In this document: piece after piece, positions 53,256-63,800 of the stretch
Layout: each line of letters starts with the position of its first letter
Position numbering within the stretch: position 1 is the first letter of the stretch
DNA from: DATFQE01 sp963733845
GTDB taxonomy: Bacteria; Actinomycetota; Thermoleophilia; Gaiellales; Gaiellaceae
Direction: 5' to 3'
DNA length: 64,000 nucleotides
NCBI GenBank assembly: GCA_963733845.1
Contig: CAVTEM010000012.1
Span: 1-64,000, forward strand
Translations under genes and position numbers: made by a program
The notes under the pieces: model-generated
What the model saw: only the letters and a program-made list of their open reading frames with translations
What the model was told of the DNA's origin: nothing
Database searches by the model: none

Positions 53256-54467
53256 ATGAACAACGGGACGCTCGAGCGATACGCCGAATTGATCGTCCGC
53301 GTCGGAGTGGACGTGGCCGAGGGACAGCACGTCTACGTCGACTGCTTCGTGGAGCACGCTCCACTCGCGCGAGCGGTCGCGCGCGCCGCGTACCGGGCCG
53401 GTGCGCGCCGGGTCGACGTCCTCTACGCCGACCGGCACGTCGACGCGGCTCAGGTGGAGCTTGCACCGGAGGACGAGCTCGAGCAGGCGCCGCCGTGGCT
53501 CCTGGAGCGAGCTCGCTCGGTCGACGAGCGCGAGGGCGCCCTCATCTCGATCGGCGGCGACTCGTTCCATCGCCTGTTCGAAGGTCTCGACGCCCACCGC
53601 GCCGCGATTCCGCGTGCAAAGGCGCTGACCGCCGAGAAGATCCGCGTAGCCCTCAACGGCCGCGCCCGCTGGACGATCGCCTCCTACCCCACGGAGGGCT
53701 GGGCGGAGACCGTGCTCGGCGAACCCGACGTCGACCGGCTCTGGGAGGCGGTCGCCACCACGGTCCGGCTGGACGAGGACGATCCGGTCGCGGCGTGGCA
53801 CGAGCACATGGACCGCCTCGACGCGCGCGCCCGGACCCTCGACGAGCTCCGGCTGGACGCCATCCGCCTGAGCGGCCCGGGCACCGACCTGACCGTCGGC
53901 CTGCTGCCGCAGTCCGCGTGGCGGAGCGGCCGGCAGGAGATCGGCGGCCGCCGCTTCGTGGCGAACATGCCCACCGAGGAGGTGCTCGTCACGCCCGACC
54001 GCAGCCGCGCCGAGGGCACGGTCCGCTCGACGCGGCCGCTCTCGCTCAACGGCACGATGGTCCGCGGGCTGGAGGTGCGCTTCAAGGACGGAGCGATCGT
54101 CGACGTGCAGGCCGAGACGGGCGCGGAGACCGTCCGCGAGCAGCTCGCGACGGACGAGGGCGCGGTCCGGCTCGGGGAACTGGCGCTCGTGGACGGAGAG
54201 TCGCGCGTCGCCCGCACCGGGCTGACCTTCTTCAACACGCTCTTCGACGAGAACGCGACCTGCCACATCGCCTACGGCCAGTCGGCCGGCGCGGTCGTGG
54301 ACGAGGTCGAGAACCTGCCCTCCGACGAGCTCCTGGCGCTCGGCGTCAACCAGTCCGCCGTCCACACGGACTTCATGGTCGGCGGGCCCGAGGTCGACGT
54401 GGACGGCATCACGGCCGACGGGACGGTCGTGCCGCTGCTTCGCAACGACGTCTGGCAGCCCTCCTAG
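53256..54467 (+). CDS. M29-family aminopeptidase
   Basis: 403 residues. N-terminal ERYAELIVRVGVDVAEGQHVYV and the C-terminal metal-site region typical of M29 (AmpS/AmpT): EEVLVTPDRSRAEGTV, DENATCHIAYGQS, LGVNQSAVHTDFMVGGPEVDV (in pieces), with the glutamate, histidine, tyrosine and aspartate ligands of the two-metal site in place. A cytoplasmic peptidase that trims N-terminal residues. ATG 53256 is the first start after the NUDIX stop. It overlaps the convergent methyltransferase by four bases. Confidence 0.9.
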   Translation: MNNGTLERYAELIVRVGVDVAEGQHVYVDCFVEHAPLARAVARAAYRAGARRVDVLYADRHVDAAQVELAPEDELEQAPPWLLERARSVDEREGALISIGGDSFHRLFEGLDAHRAAIPRAKALTAEKIRVALNGRARWTIASYPTEGWAETVLGEPDVDRLWEAVATTVRLDEDDPVAAWHEHMDRLDARARTLDELRLDAIRLSGPGTDLTVGLLPQSAWRSGRQEIGGRRFVANMPTEEVLVTPDRSRAEGTVRSTRPLSLNGTMVRGLEVRFKDGAIVDVQAETGAETVREQLATDEGAVRLGELALVDGESRVARTGLTFFNTLFDENATCHIAYGQSAGAVVDEVENLPSDELLALGVNQSAVHTDFMVGGPEVDVDGITADGTVVPLLRNDVWQPS

Positions 54468-55582
54468 CCGACGCGCGCGACCAGCACGTCCTCGAAGAAC
54501 TCGCCCGCTCGTCGGCCCGTTCTGCGGTTGACGTGGCGCCGGTAGCGCGCGTCCAGCTGCAGGCCCGCACGCTCGAGGAGACCGGGGTAGAGCTCGCGCC
54601 GGTCGTTGACGACGATCACCACCGGTGCGCCGGGGCGGAGCGAAGCGGCAGCGTTGCGGAGCGTGGCGGCGATGCCGTCGGTGTACGCGGCCAGGGCGGA
54701 CGCGCTGGTACCGCGCACAGCGCTGCCGAGCTCCAGCTCGACGAGCTCGTCCAGGCCGAGCAGCTCGTAGGCGTAGCGGTGCTGGCCGTGGTAGTCGATC
54801 AGGCCCGGGTACGGCGGCGAGGTCACGACGCCGTCGAACGGCCCGCCGAACGCGAGCTCGCGCGAGTCGCCGTGGAGGACGCTCGCCTCGCGGCCGCGCG
54901 AGCGCACGCGCGCGTAGTCCTTGATCCTGCGCACCGTGTCGAGCCCGTAGCGCCGCAGGAAGTGCGCAGCTCGTTCGACCGGCCGGCAGACGCGCTTGTG
55001 CTTGTGGCACCAGTACTCCCCCTGCTGCGGCGCGCGCGGGAAGTCCAGGTCGAAGTGCGGCGTCAGCCGGGCGGAGCGGGCGGCGCGCGCGAGCACGACC
55101 CGGAGCACGTCCGCGTGCTCGTAGCCGCCGATGAGCGAACGGAAGCGGAGCAGGTCGTCCACGGCCTGCGGCGCGAACCACTCGGCGACGTACGGCGTCG
55201 TCTCGCCTGGCTCGCCCTCCCCGGCCTCCAGCCGTCCCAGCACGTCGCGCACCTCGCGCTCGAGCACGAAGGGGTTGTAGTCGCGCGTCTTGACCCGCAT
55301 CAGCAGGCAGTTGAACGCGGCCACGTCCGCTCCGGTCGCGTCGAGGCCGCTCTCCAGCGCCTGCACGAGCGTCGTCCCCGAGCCGGCAAAGGGGTCGAGC
55401 ACACGCCCCCCGGCCGGCAGGTGACGTGTGATCAGCGCCTCGACGAGCTGCGGGATGAACTTGCCCAGGTACGGATGGAGCCGGTGAACGTGCTTCGTCC
55501 GCTCGCGCTCGGGCAGATCCCGCTCCGACCAGGAGAGCTCGAGGTCGATGTCGGCGTAGAGCACATCCTGGGTGCGGGCCAC
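54464..55582 (-). CDS. site-specific DNA methyltransferase (N4/N6 amino type), orphan
   Basis: 372 residues. RLHPYLGKFIPQLVEALI precedes motif I VLDPFAGSGTT (61-71); motif IV is TSPPY (254-258) followed by GLIDYHGQHRYAYELLG. Between them a cysteine/histidine cluster (C192, H193, H195, C199) may bind zinc. The TSPPY form is frequent in N4-cytosine enzymes but also occurs in some N6-adenine ones. No restriction endonuclease is recognisable beside it. The next gene upstream is the YraN-like predicted nuclease of the housekeeping block. It may serve regulation or be a solitary remnant of a restriction-modification system. Confidence 0.8.
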   Translation of the reverse strand: MARTQDVLYADIDLELSWSERDLPERERTKHVHRLHPYLGKFIPQLVEALITRHLPAGGRVLDPFAGSGTTLVQALESGLDATGADVAAFNCLLMRVKTRDYNPFVLEREVRDVLGRLEAGEGEPGETTPYVAEWFAPQAVDDLLRFRSLIGGYEHADVLRVVLARAARSARLTPHFDLDFPRAPQQGEYWCHKHKRVCRPVERAAHFLRRYGLDTVRRIKDYARVRSRGREASVLHGDSRELAFGGPFDGVVTSPPYPGLIDYHGQHRYAYELLGLDELVELELGSAVRGTSASALAAYTDGIAATLRNAAASLRPGAPVVIVVNDRRELYPGLLERAGLQLDARYRRHVNRRTGRRAGEFFEDVLVARVG

Positions 55583-55654
55583 CCAGCCGAGTTCGCGGAA
55601 GTCGCCGGGAGTCCTAGCGAGCGCTCGTCGCCGGGGCGACGGCCGCCCGTGCGT

Positions 55655-55996
55655 TCAGAACGCCTCGACCACGCGCTCCACCCCGTCCGGGCGCACGGCA
55701 AGCACCTCGAACGACACGTCGAGCTCGGCGAGGTCCGGGTTCGCCGCCAGCCACGCGGCGGCCGCCCGCCGCAGCCGGCGCTGCTTCTCGGGCCCGACCA
55801 TCTCGAGCGGGTCGCCGAGGCCGCCGGCGGCCTTCTCCTTCACCTCGACGAAGGCCAGCCTGCGGCCCCGCCGCACGACCAGGTCGAGCTCGTTGCCGCC
55901 CGCCCAGGCGTTGACGGCGAGGATGCGGAAGCCTCGCAGGCGGTAGTGCCTCAGCGCGCGGCGTTCGGCGCTATGCCCCCGCCCCCGCCTTGGCAA
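55655..55996 (-). CDS. YraN/UPF0102 family predicted nuclease
   Basis: 113 residues from a TTG at 55996, overlapping the end of rnhB by 26 bases; no ATG or GTG is available near the family start. AERRALRHYRLRGFRILAVN, then GGNELDLVVRRGRRLAFVEVKEK with the D and ExK of the Holliday-junction-resolvase-like fold, then GPEKQRRLRRAAAAWL. The position directly after rnhB is the conserved place of yraN. Function unknown. Confidence 0.75.
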   Translation of the reverse strand: MPRRGRGHSAERRALRHYRLRGFRILAVNAWAGGNELDLVVRRGRRLAFVEVKEKAAGGLGDPLEMVGPEKQRRLRRAAAAWLAANPDLAELDVSFEVLAVRPDGVERVVEAF

Positions 55997-56639
55997 GGTC
56001 GTAGGCCTCGGGCGAGTAGCAAAGCGCCGCGAACGACTGCCGGTGGATCTCGCACGGGCCACGCTCCCGGACGATCGCCGAGTGGCCGGGCGTGATGTAG
56101 CCGACATGGGTCCTGAAGCCGTACTGCGGATACAGCGCATCCATCCTGCGCATCGCCCGGTCGCGGACGACCTTGGCGACGATCGACGCAGCGGCGATGG
56201 CGGCGCTCTTCGTGTCTCCGTCCACCACCGCCTGGTGCTCGGGCGCGGTCGGCCCGAGCCGGAAGCCGTCGACCAGGCAGGCCTCCGCCGGCGGGGCCAG
56301 CGCCGTCAGAGCGGCGCGGAGCCCGGCGAGGTTCGACTTGTGCAGGCCGTTCCGGTCGATCTCCGCCGACGAGATCACCTTCACGCACACACGCTCCGCG
56401 CAGGCCAGCACCGCCCGGAAGACGACCTCGCGCTCCTCGGGCGCGACCTGCTTGGAGTCGTTCAGGAGCGCGAGCGGCCGAACGCGGTGGTCCCGCAGGC
56501 AGCCGTAGTCGAGCAGCACGCCCGCGACGACGAGCGGGCCCGCGAGCGAGCCGCGGCCGGCCTCGTCGGCACCCGCCACGAAGCGCGCGCCGAGCTTGCG
56601 ATCGAAGCGGAGCAGGCGGTGAATCGCGGCGCGGGGCAC
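55971..56639 (-). CDS. rnhB: ribonuclease HII
   Basis: 222 residues. Catalytic GADEAGRGSLAGPLVVAG supplies D and E, the third acid lies in CLVDGFRLG, then GDTKSAAIAAASIVAKVVRD and RTHVGYITPGHS-(x)-I. Removes ribonucleotides misincorporated into DNA. It follows rplS by 28 bases and is part of the block. Confidence 0.95.
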   Translation of the reverse strand: MPRAAIHRLLRFDRKLGARFVAGADEAGRGSLAGPLVVAGVLLDYGCLRDHRVRPLALLNDSKQVAPEEREVVFRAVLACAERVCVKVISSAEIDRNGLHKSNLAGLRAALTALAPPAEACLVDGFRLGPTAPEHQAVVDGDTKSAAIAAASIVAKVVRDRAMRRMDALYPQYGFRTHVGYITPGHSAIVRERGPCEIHRQSFAALCYSPEAYDLAKAGAGA

Positions 56640-56667
56640 GGCGGCGAGAATAGCGCCGCCGTCGGAG

Positions 56668-57018
56668 CTAGCGGCGCTGCTTCTCCCGGACGCGCGCCTT
56701 CTTTCCCACTTTCTCCCGCAAGTAGTAGAGCTTGGCGCGGTTGACGTCCCCGATCGCCATCACCTCGATCTTCTCGATCTTCGGCGAGTGCACCGGGAAC
56801 GTCCGCTCGACGCCGACCCCGAAGGACTGCTTGCGCACGGTGAAGGTCTCGCGCACCCCCGAGCCCTGGCGCTTGATCACGATGCCCTCGAAGACCTGGA
56901 TCCGCGAGCGCTGGCCCTCGATCACGCGGAAGTGCACCTTCACGGTGTCGCCCGCCTTGAACTGCGGGACCTCCGGGCGCAGCTGCCGCTGCTCGATGAG
57001 CTCGATGGGGTTCGCCAT
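56668..57018 (-). CDS. rplS: 50S ribosomal protein L19
   Basis: 116 residues: VPQFKAGDTVKVHFRVIEGQ, RIQVFEGIVIKRQGSGVRETFTVRK (in pieces), GVGVERTFPVHSPKIEKIEV and KLYYLREKVGKKARVREK. ATG 57018 is chosen to match the family start (MANPIELIEQRQLR); the longer open frame to 57147 is not used. Confidence 0.97.
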   Translation of the reverse strand: MANPIELIEQRQLRPEVPQFKAGDTVKVHFRVIEGQRSRIQVFEGIVIKRQGSGVRETFTVRKQSFGVGVERTFPVHSPKIEKIEVMAIGDVNRAKLYYLREKVGKKARVREKQRR

Positions 57019-57050
57019 GAGAGAAAGGCCCGCCGGGGCGGGCCGGAATG

Positions 57051-57653
57051 CTAGCGCAACGAAATTCGGTTCGGCGGCCAGTAGACCGCGAACACCTTGC
57101 CGATGAGGTTGCCCCCGGGCAGCGAGCCCCAGCGGCGCGAGTCGCACGACTGGGCCCGGTTGTCACCCATCACGAAGTACGAGCCCTCGGGGATCTTCGT
57201 CGGCGGGTAGCTCTCGCGGTCGCGACGGCCCGGCTTGATGTACGGCTCGTCCAGTCTGGCGCCGTTGATGAAGACGAAGCCGTTCCGCATCGACCAGGTC
57301 TCGCCGGGCAGCCCGATGATCCGCTTGACGAAGGTGCCGCCGGCCCCGCACTGCGGCCGCGCCTTCGCGGGCGTCTCGAAGACGATCACGTCGCCGCGGG
57401 CCGGGTCCTTGAAGTGGTAGATGAAGCGGTTCGCGAGCACGCGGTCGGAGAAGCGGGCCACGCAGCCCGTGCCGGGCCGCGCGCAGTGGAGCGTCGGCTC
57501 CATCGACGAGGACGGGATCCGGTACGGGTTCACGACCCACGCCTTGATCGCGAGCACGATGGCGATCGCGCCGACGATCGTCACGACCCAGTCGATCGTG
57601 ATCCGCCAGGCACGCGGGAGCCGGCCCGTGAGGCGGTCGACCGGGTTTCTCAC
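57051..57653 (-). CDS. lepB: signal peptidase I
   Basis: 200 residues from GTG 57653, which overlaps the trmD stop as GTGA; ATG 57689 in frame would add 12 residues and overlap trmD by 40 bases. One membrane helix (~14-36) is followed by the catalytic serine in YRIPSSSMEPTL, the lysine in FVKRIIGLPGE, and the box GDNRAQSCDSRRWG. It cleaves signal peptides outside the membrane, including presumably those of the secreted proteins at 1-7 kb. It sits between trmD and rplS; in many actinobacteria rplS comes first. Confidence 0.93.
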   Translation of the reverse strand: MRNPVDRLTGRLPRAWRITIDWVVTIVGAIAIVLAIKAWVVNPYRIPSSSMEPTLHCARPGTGCVARFSDRVLANRFIYHFKDPARGDVIVFETPAKARPQCGAGGTFVKRIIGLPGETWSMRNGFVFINGARLDEPYIKPGRRDRESYPPTKIPEGSYFVMGDNRAQSCDSRRWGSLPGGNLIGKVFAVYWPPNRISLR

Positions 57654-58309
57654 CCGACGCTCCGCAGCCTGCTCTGCTCCATGCGCCATTCCTCGATCCT
57701 CCTGTGATCCCCGGAGAGGAGGACGTCCGGAACATTCCATCCGCGGAACTCGGCCGGCCTCGTGTACTGAGGGTACTCAAGACCGCCCTCGAGTCCGCGG
57801 GAAAAACTCTCGAAGAGCCCCGACTCCTCGCTTCCGAGCGCTCCCGGCAGGCGCCTGACGACCGCATCGAGCAGCACCATCGCGGGCAGCTCGCCGCCCG
57901 AGAGGACGTACGGGCCGATCGAGATCGCGTCGCTCGCGAGCTCGGTGACGATGCGCTCGTCGAAGCCCTCGAAGCGCGCGGACAGGAGCGTCAGCTGCTC
58001 CTCGTCGGCCAGCTCCTCGACGACCTCCTGCGTCAGCTGCCGGCCCTGCGGGCTGAGAGCCACGACGCGGTGGTCGGGGACGCCGCCGTAGACGGCGTCG
58101 AGCGCGGCGGCGGCTACGTCGACGCGCAGGACCATGCCGGCACCGCCGCCGTACGGCTCGTCGTCGACCTGGCCGGCGCGGAGCGGCGTCGAATCGCGGT
58201 AGTTCAGGAGCCGCAGGTCGAGCTCCGTACCCAGCACCGCCGCGAGCGGACGCTGCTCGGTCATCCACGCGAAGGCGTGCGGGACGAGCGTGAAGACGTC
58301 GATCCTCAC
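57650..58309 (-). CDS. trmD: tRNA (guanine-37-N1)-methyltransferase
   Basis: 219 residues: MRIDVFTLVPHAF, DDEPYGGGAGMVL, VVALSPQGRQLTQ, the SAM-binding knot SIGPYVLSGGELPAMVLLDAVVR (in part) and LEYPQYTRPAEFRGWNVPDVLLSG (in part). It methylates G37 of tRNAs to prevent frameshifting. It overlaps rimM (ATGA) and lepB (GTGA). Confidence 0.97.
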   Translation of the reverse strand: MRIDVFTLVPHAFAWMTEQRPLAAVLGTELDLRLLNYRDSTPLRAGQVDDEPYGGGAGMVLRVDVAAAALDAVYGGVPDHRVVALSPQGRQLTQEVVEELADEEQLTLLSARFEGFDERIVTELASDAISIGPYVLSGGELPAMVLLDAVVRRLPGALGSEESGLFESFSRGLEGGLEYPQYTRPAEFRGWNVPDVLLSGDHRRIEEWRMEQSRLRSVG

Positions 58310-58755
58310 TCGGCGAATCCCTGCGCGACCACGACGCGCCCCGCTTCGAGATCGACCTCGCGCACGCAGTCGGCCACCATCGGCAGGGCGCGGCCGTCCT
58401 CGAGCTCGAGCACGTCGTTGGCGGGATAGGCGGCAACGTCGGCCACGCGACCGAGCGTTCGACCTCCCTCCTCGACCACCTCCAGGCCCACGAGCTGGAA
58501 CACGTAGTAGCCGTCCGACCCCGGGTCCGGGAGCTCGGCCCTCGGGACCTGCAGCGGCGTGCCGCGCTCCACCTTGCGGTCGAGGCGGATCACAACCCGC
58601 CCGCCGCCGCCGCGCTTCGACTCGGTCACACGCGCGGGCTCGCCGTTCACGTGCAGGACCGCTCCCTTGGCGAAGCGCGCCTCGTCCTCGCTCGGGCGCT
58701 CGACCACGAACGCACCCGCGAGGCCGTGGGGCCTTCCGACCTTACCGACGGTCAC
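58306..58755 (-). CDS. rimM: ribosome maturation factor RimM
   Basis: 149 residues from GTG 58755: VTVGKVGRPHGLAGAFVVER, RVVIRLDRKVERGTPLQVPR, and the PRC barrel with DGYYVFQLVGLEVV, LGRVADVAAYPANDVLEL. It binds S19 and helps 30S maturation. The open frame to 58833 overlaps khpA and lacks family resemblance there. Confidence 0.93.
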   Translation of the reverse strand: MTVGKVGRPHGLAGAFVVERPSEDEARFAKGAVLHVNGEPARVTESKRGGGGRVVIRLDRKVERGTPLQVPRAELPDPGSDGYYVFQLVGLEVVEEGGRTLGRVADVAAYPANDVLELEDGRALPMVADCVREVDLEAGRVVVAQGFAE

Positions 58756-58768
58756 GAGGTTGGCCCCG

Positions 58769-58999
58769 TTAGCCGGCAATCTCGAGCAGGACGCGCTGCC
58801 GCCGCCGGGCGGCGCCCGCCCGTACGACGGCACGGAGCGCCCGGGCGACCCGGCCCTGCCGGCCGATCACCTTGCCGATGTCGTCCTCGGCGACGTAGAG
58901 CGTCAGGACGACCGCGCCCTCGCGCTCGGACTCCTCGACGCGCACCGCGTCGGGCTCGTCTACGAGCCGGCGGGCGAGGTACTCGACGAGCTCAGCCAA
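58769..58999 (-). CDS. khpA: KH-domain RNA-binding protein KhpA
   Basis: 76 residues with a single KH domain: LVEYLARRLVDEPDAVRV, then YVAEDDIGKVIGRQGRVARALR containing the GxxG loop (GRQG). Sits between rpsP and rimM as in most Gram-positive genomes; overlaps rpsP by 8 bases. Confidence 0.93.
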   Translation of the reverse strand: MAELVEYLARRLVDEPDAVRVEESEREGAVVLTLYVAEDDIGKVIGRQGRVARALRAVVRAGAARRRQRVLLEIAG

Positions 59000-59237
59000 C
59001 GAGGTTCTTCGCCTTCAGGAGCCGGTGGACGGTCTCGCTCGGCAGCGCACCCTTGGAGAGCCAGTCCTTGACCTTGTCCTCGTCGAACTCGATCAGCGAC
59101 GGCTCGGTCTGCGGGTTGTAGCGCCCGACGATCTCGATGAACTTGCCGTCGCGAGGCGAGCGCGAATCCGCCACGACGACCCGGTAGATCGGGTTCTTCT
59201 TCGAGCCCACACGCGTGAGCCTCATCCGGACTGCCAT
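58992..59237 (-). CDS. rpsP: 30S ribosomal protein S16
   Basis: 81 residues: MAVRMRLTRVGSKKNPIYRV, VADSRSPRDGKFIEIVGRYNP and a short C-terminus. ATG 59237 abuts the end of ffh directly. Confidence 0.97.
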   Translation of the reverse strand: MAVRMRLTRVGSKKNPIYRVVVADSRSPRDGKFIEIVGRYNPQTEPSLIEFDEDKVKDWLSKGALPSETVHRLLKAKNLVG

Positions 59238-60564
<1,327 letters not shown>

Positions 60565-60622
60565 GGTCGCGGAAGTGTACGTGGCATTCTCCGCAGCCCC
60601 GAACCCGACAAAAGGAGCGGAG

Positions 60623-60829
60623 ATGGCTCAGGTAGCCAAAGTCGTGACGATCATCGGCTCGTCCCCGGAGAGCTTCGCGAAGGCCGCCGACGCGGCCGTG
60701 CAGGAGGCCGCCAAGACGCTGCGCGGGATCACCGGCGCCCACGTGATCTCGATGAGCGCCGAGGTCGAAGGCGACCGGATTTCCGAGTACCGGACGACCG
60801 TGAACATCGCGTTCGCACTCGAGCGCTAG
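60623..60829 (+). CDS. dodecin (flavin-binding)
   Basis: 68 residues: VAKVVTIIGSSPESFAKAADAAVQEAAKTLRGI (in pieces) and ISEYRTTVNIAFAL. Dodecins form hollow dodecamers that bind FMN or riboflavin between aromatic residues and store or buffer flavins. A strong AAAGGAGCGG ribosome site precedes ATG 60623. Confidence 0.93.
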   Translation: MAQVAKVVTIIGSSPESFAKAADAAVQEAAKTLRGITGAHVISMSAEVEGDRISEYRTTVNIAFALER

Positions 60830-60876
60830 CAAGACCGGCCTTTCCACAGCCGACATCACCTACCTAGACTCGTTTT

Positions 60877-63800
60877 GTGCTGGTCCGAAAGACGGTCACG
60901 GTGCTCTTCTGCGACGTGACCGAGTCGACGCGACTCGGCGAGACACTCGACCCCGAGAGCCACCGGCGCCTGATCTCGCGCTACTTCGAGGAGATGCGGA
61001 GCGCGATCGAGCACCACGGCGGGACGGTCGAGAAGTTCATCGGCGACGCCGTGATGGCGGTGTTCGGAGTTCCCACCGTGCACGAGGACGACGCGCTCCG
61101 TGCCGTGCGGGCCGCGTCGGACATGCGCGATCGGCTGCGGGACCTGAACGTCGAGCTCGAGCAGACCTTCGGCCTCGCCCTGGAGATGCGGATCGGGATC
61201 AACACCGGCGAGGTGGTGGCCGGTGATCCCGCGGCCGGTCACAACCTGGTGACCGGCGACGCCGTCGTCATAGCCAAGCGACTGGAGGAAGCTGCGCCGC
61301 CGGGCCAGATCCTGATCGGCAAGGCCACCTACCCGCTCGTCCGCGACGCGGTCGACGCCGGCCCGCTCCAGACGTTCCCGGCCAAGGGAAAGCGCGACGA
61401 CGTGCCGTCGCGGCGGCTGGACGAGGTCCACCACGGCGAGGCCGGCGTGGCGCGCCGCCTCGACGCGCCCGTCGTGGGCCGCGAGGAGGAGCTGAGCCGG
61501 CTCGACGCGGAGCTCGAGCTCGTCGAGCAGGAGCGCACCTGCCGGCTGCTGACGCTGCTTGGCCCGGCAGGGATCGGGAAGTCCCGGCTCGCCCACGAGC
61601 TCTGCGCCGCGGCGAGCACCCGGGCGACGACACTGACGGGCCGCTGTCTTCCGTACGGCGAGGGCATCACCTTCTGGCCGCTTGCCGATGTCGTCCGCTC
61701 CGCCGGAGGGGACGAGGCCGTCAGGACGCGCTCTCGGCGAGGAAGAGGACGGACAGCTGGCGGCCGACTACCTCCTGGCCGGCATCGGCGCGACCGAGGG
61801 CTCGCCTTCCACGGAGGAGACGTTCTGGGGGATCAGGCGCTACCTGGAAGCGCTCGCCCGCGAACGGCCGGTGCTGCTGTGCCTCGAGGATCTCCACTGG
61901 GCGGAGCCGACGTTCCTCGACCTGTCGACTACCTCGCCGGCTGGGTGCACGACACGCCAATCTTGATCGTCTGCCTCGCGCGTCCAGACTTGCTCGAGCG
62001 GCGGCCCGCGTGGAGCGCTCCGCGCGAGAACGCGACCATCCTCTCGCTGCAGCCACTCTCTGACGCCGCTGCGGAGGAGCTGCTCGCAGAGGTTGCGGGC
62101 GGGCAGCTCAGCCCGGCCGCCAAGGCCCGGATCGCGGACGCCGGCGAGGGCAATCCGCTCTTCCTGGAGCAGCTCGCCGCCATGGCCGTCGAGTCCGAGG
62201 CGGGCGAGGAGGCGATCGCGGTGCCGCCCTCGATCCAGGCCGTGATCTCGGAGCGCCTGGACCGGTTGCCGCGAGAGGAACGGACGGTGATCGAATGCGC
62301 GGCTGTGGCGGGGAAGCAGTTCATGCGCGGAGCCGTGGTCGACATCTGCCCGATCCACCAGCGCGCGGTCGTCGCGCCCGCCCTCCGCGAGCTCGTCCGG
62401 AAAGGGCTCGTGCGGCCGGACGCGTCGATTCCGGGGCGGGACGACGGGTTCCGCTTCGACCACGTCCTGATCCGCGACGTCGCCTACGAGGCGATGCCCA
62501 AGGAGCTGCGGGCCGAGCTGCACGAGCGTTTCCCCGACTGGATCGAGCAGAACGCCGGCGAGCGGGCCCTCGAGCTGGAGGAGATCGCCGCGTACCACCT
62601 CGAGCAGGCGCATCGCTATCGCTCGGAGCTGGGGCCTGACGACGAGCGCACGCGCGAGCTCGCCCGCCGTGCTGCCTCGATGCTCGGGCACGCGGGCGGA
62701 CGGGCGCTCGACCGTGGGGACGTGCCAGCCGCCGTGACGCTGCTCGATCGGGCGCTCGGGCTCGAGCACGCGGCCGGAGGCGAACGCGGCCTGCTCCTCA
62801 CCCGGCTCGGCAGCGCGCTGATGAAGTCGGGGCAGTTCGAGCGGGCAGGCGTCGTGCTCGACGACGCGATCGAGCAAGCACGCGCGGAGGGCAACCGTGC
62901 CACCGAGCTCAGAGCGACGGTCGAGCGGCAGTTCCAGCGCTCGTTCACGGCGCCCGACGGCGCCGCCGACGAGGACCGCCGCGTCGCCGAGGCCGCGATT
63001 CCCGAACTGGAGCAGCTGGACGCGCCGCGATCGCTGGCCCGGGCGTGGTGGCTGCTGAGCGAGTCGCACGTGATCGGAAGCCGCTGGGGCGAGCGCGCCG
63101 CGGCGCTCGAGCAGGCGATCGCAGCGGCCCGGCTCTCGTCGAGCGGCGGAGCTGACGTGAGCGGTTACGGCGCGCTGCTCGCCCAGGCGCTCTACTACGG
63201 GCCGACGCCGGTTCCGGAGGCGATCAGCCGCTGCACCGAGCTGCGCAAGGCCGCGTACGGGCCCGGCACCGAGGCCGCGCTCGGCACGACCCTCGCGGCG
63301 CTCTATGCGATGGAAGGCCGGATCGACGATGCGCGCAAGCTCTACGGGGAGTCGATCGAGGCGTACGAACGCCTGGGCCTGCACTTCAGCCGTGCCGCCA
63401 GGTCTCACCTCGGCGCGCAAATCGAGCTCCTCGGCGGCGACCCGGCCGCTGCGGCACGGGAGCTCCGGGCCGGGTGCGAGACACTCGAGGCGATGGGTGA
63501 GCGCGGCGTCCGCTCGACGCTGTCGGGCTTCCTGGCCGACGTCCTCTGTGAGCTCGGGGAGGACGAGGAAGCATGGCTGCTAACGCGCTTCACGAAAGAG
63601 GCCGCCGGCTCGGCCGACCTCCTGCCGCAGGTCCTGTGGCGCCGGGTGGAAGCACGGCTCCGGTCCCGGGACGGGGAGCTCGAGGACGCCCTCGAGCTGG
63701 CACGGGAGGCGGTCGATCGGGCCGAGACGACCGATTACCTCGACTTCCACGCAGACACGCGGCTCGCCTTGGCCCGGGTCGCCGCGGAGGCCGGTGAGAC

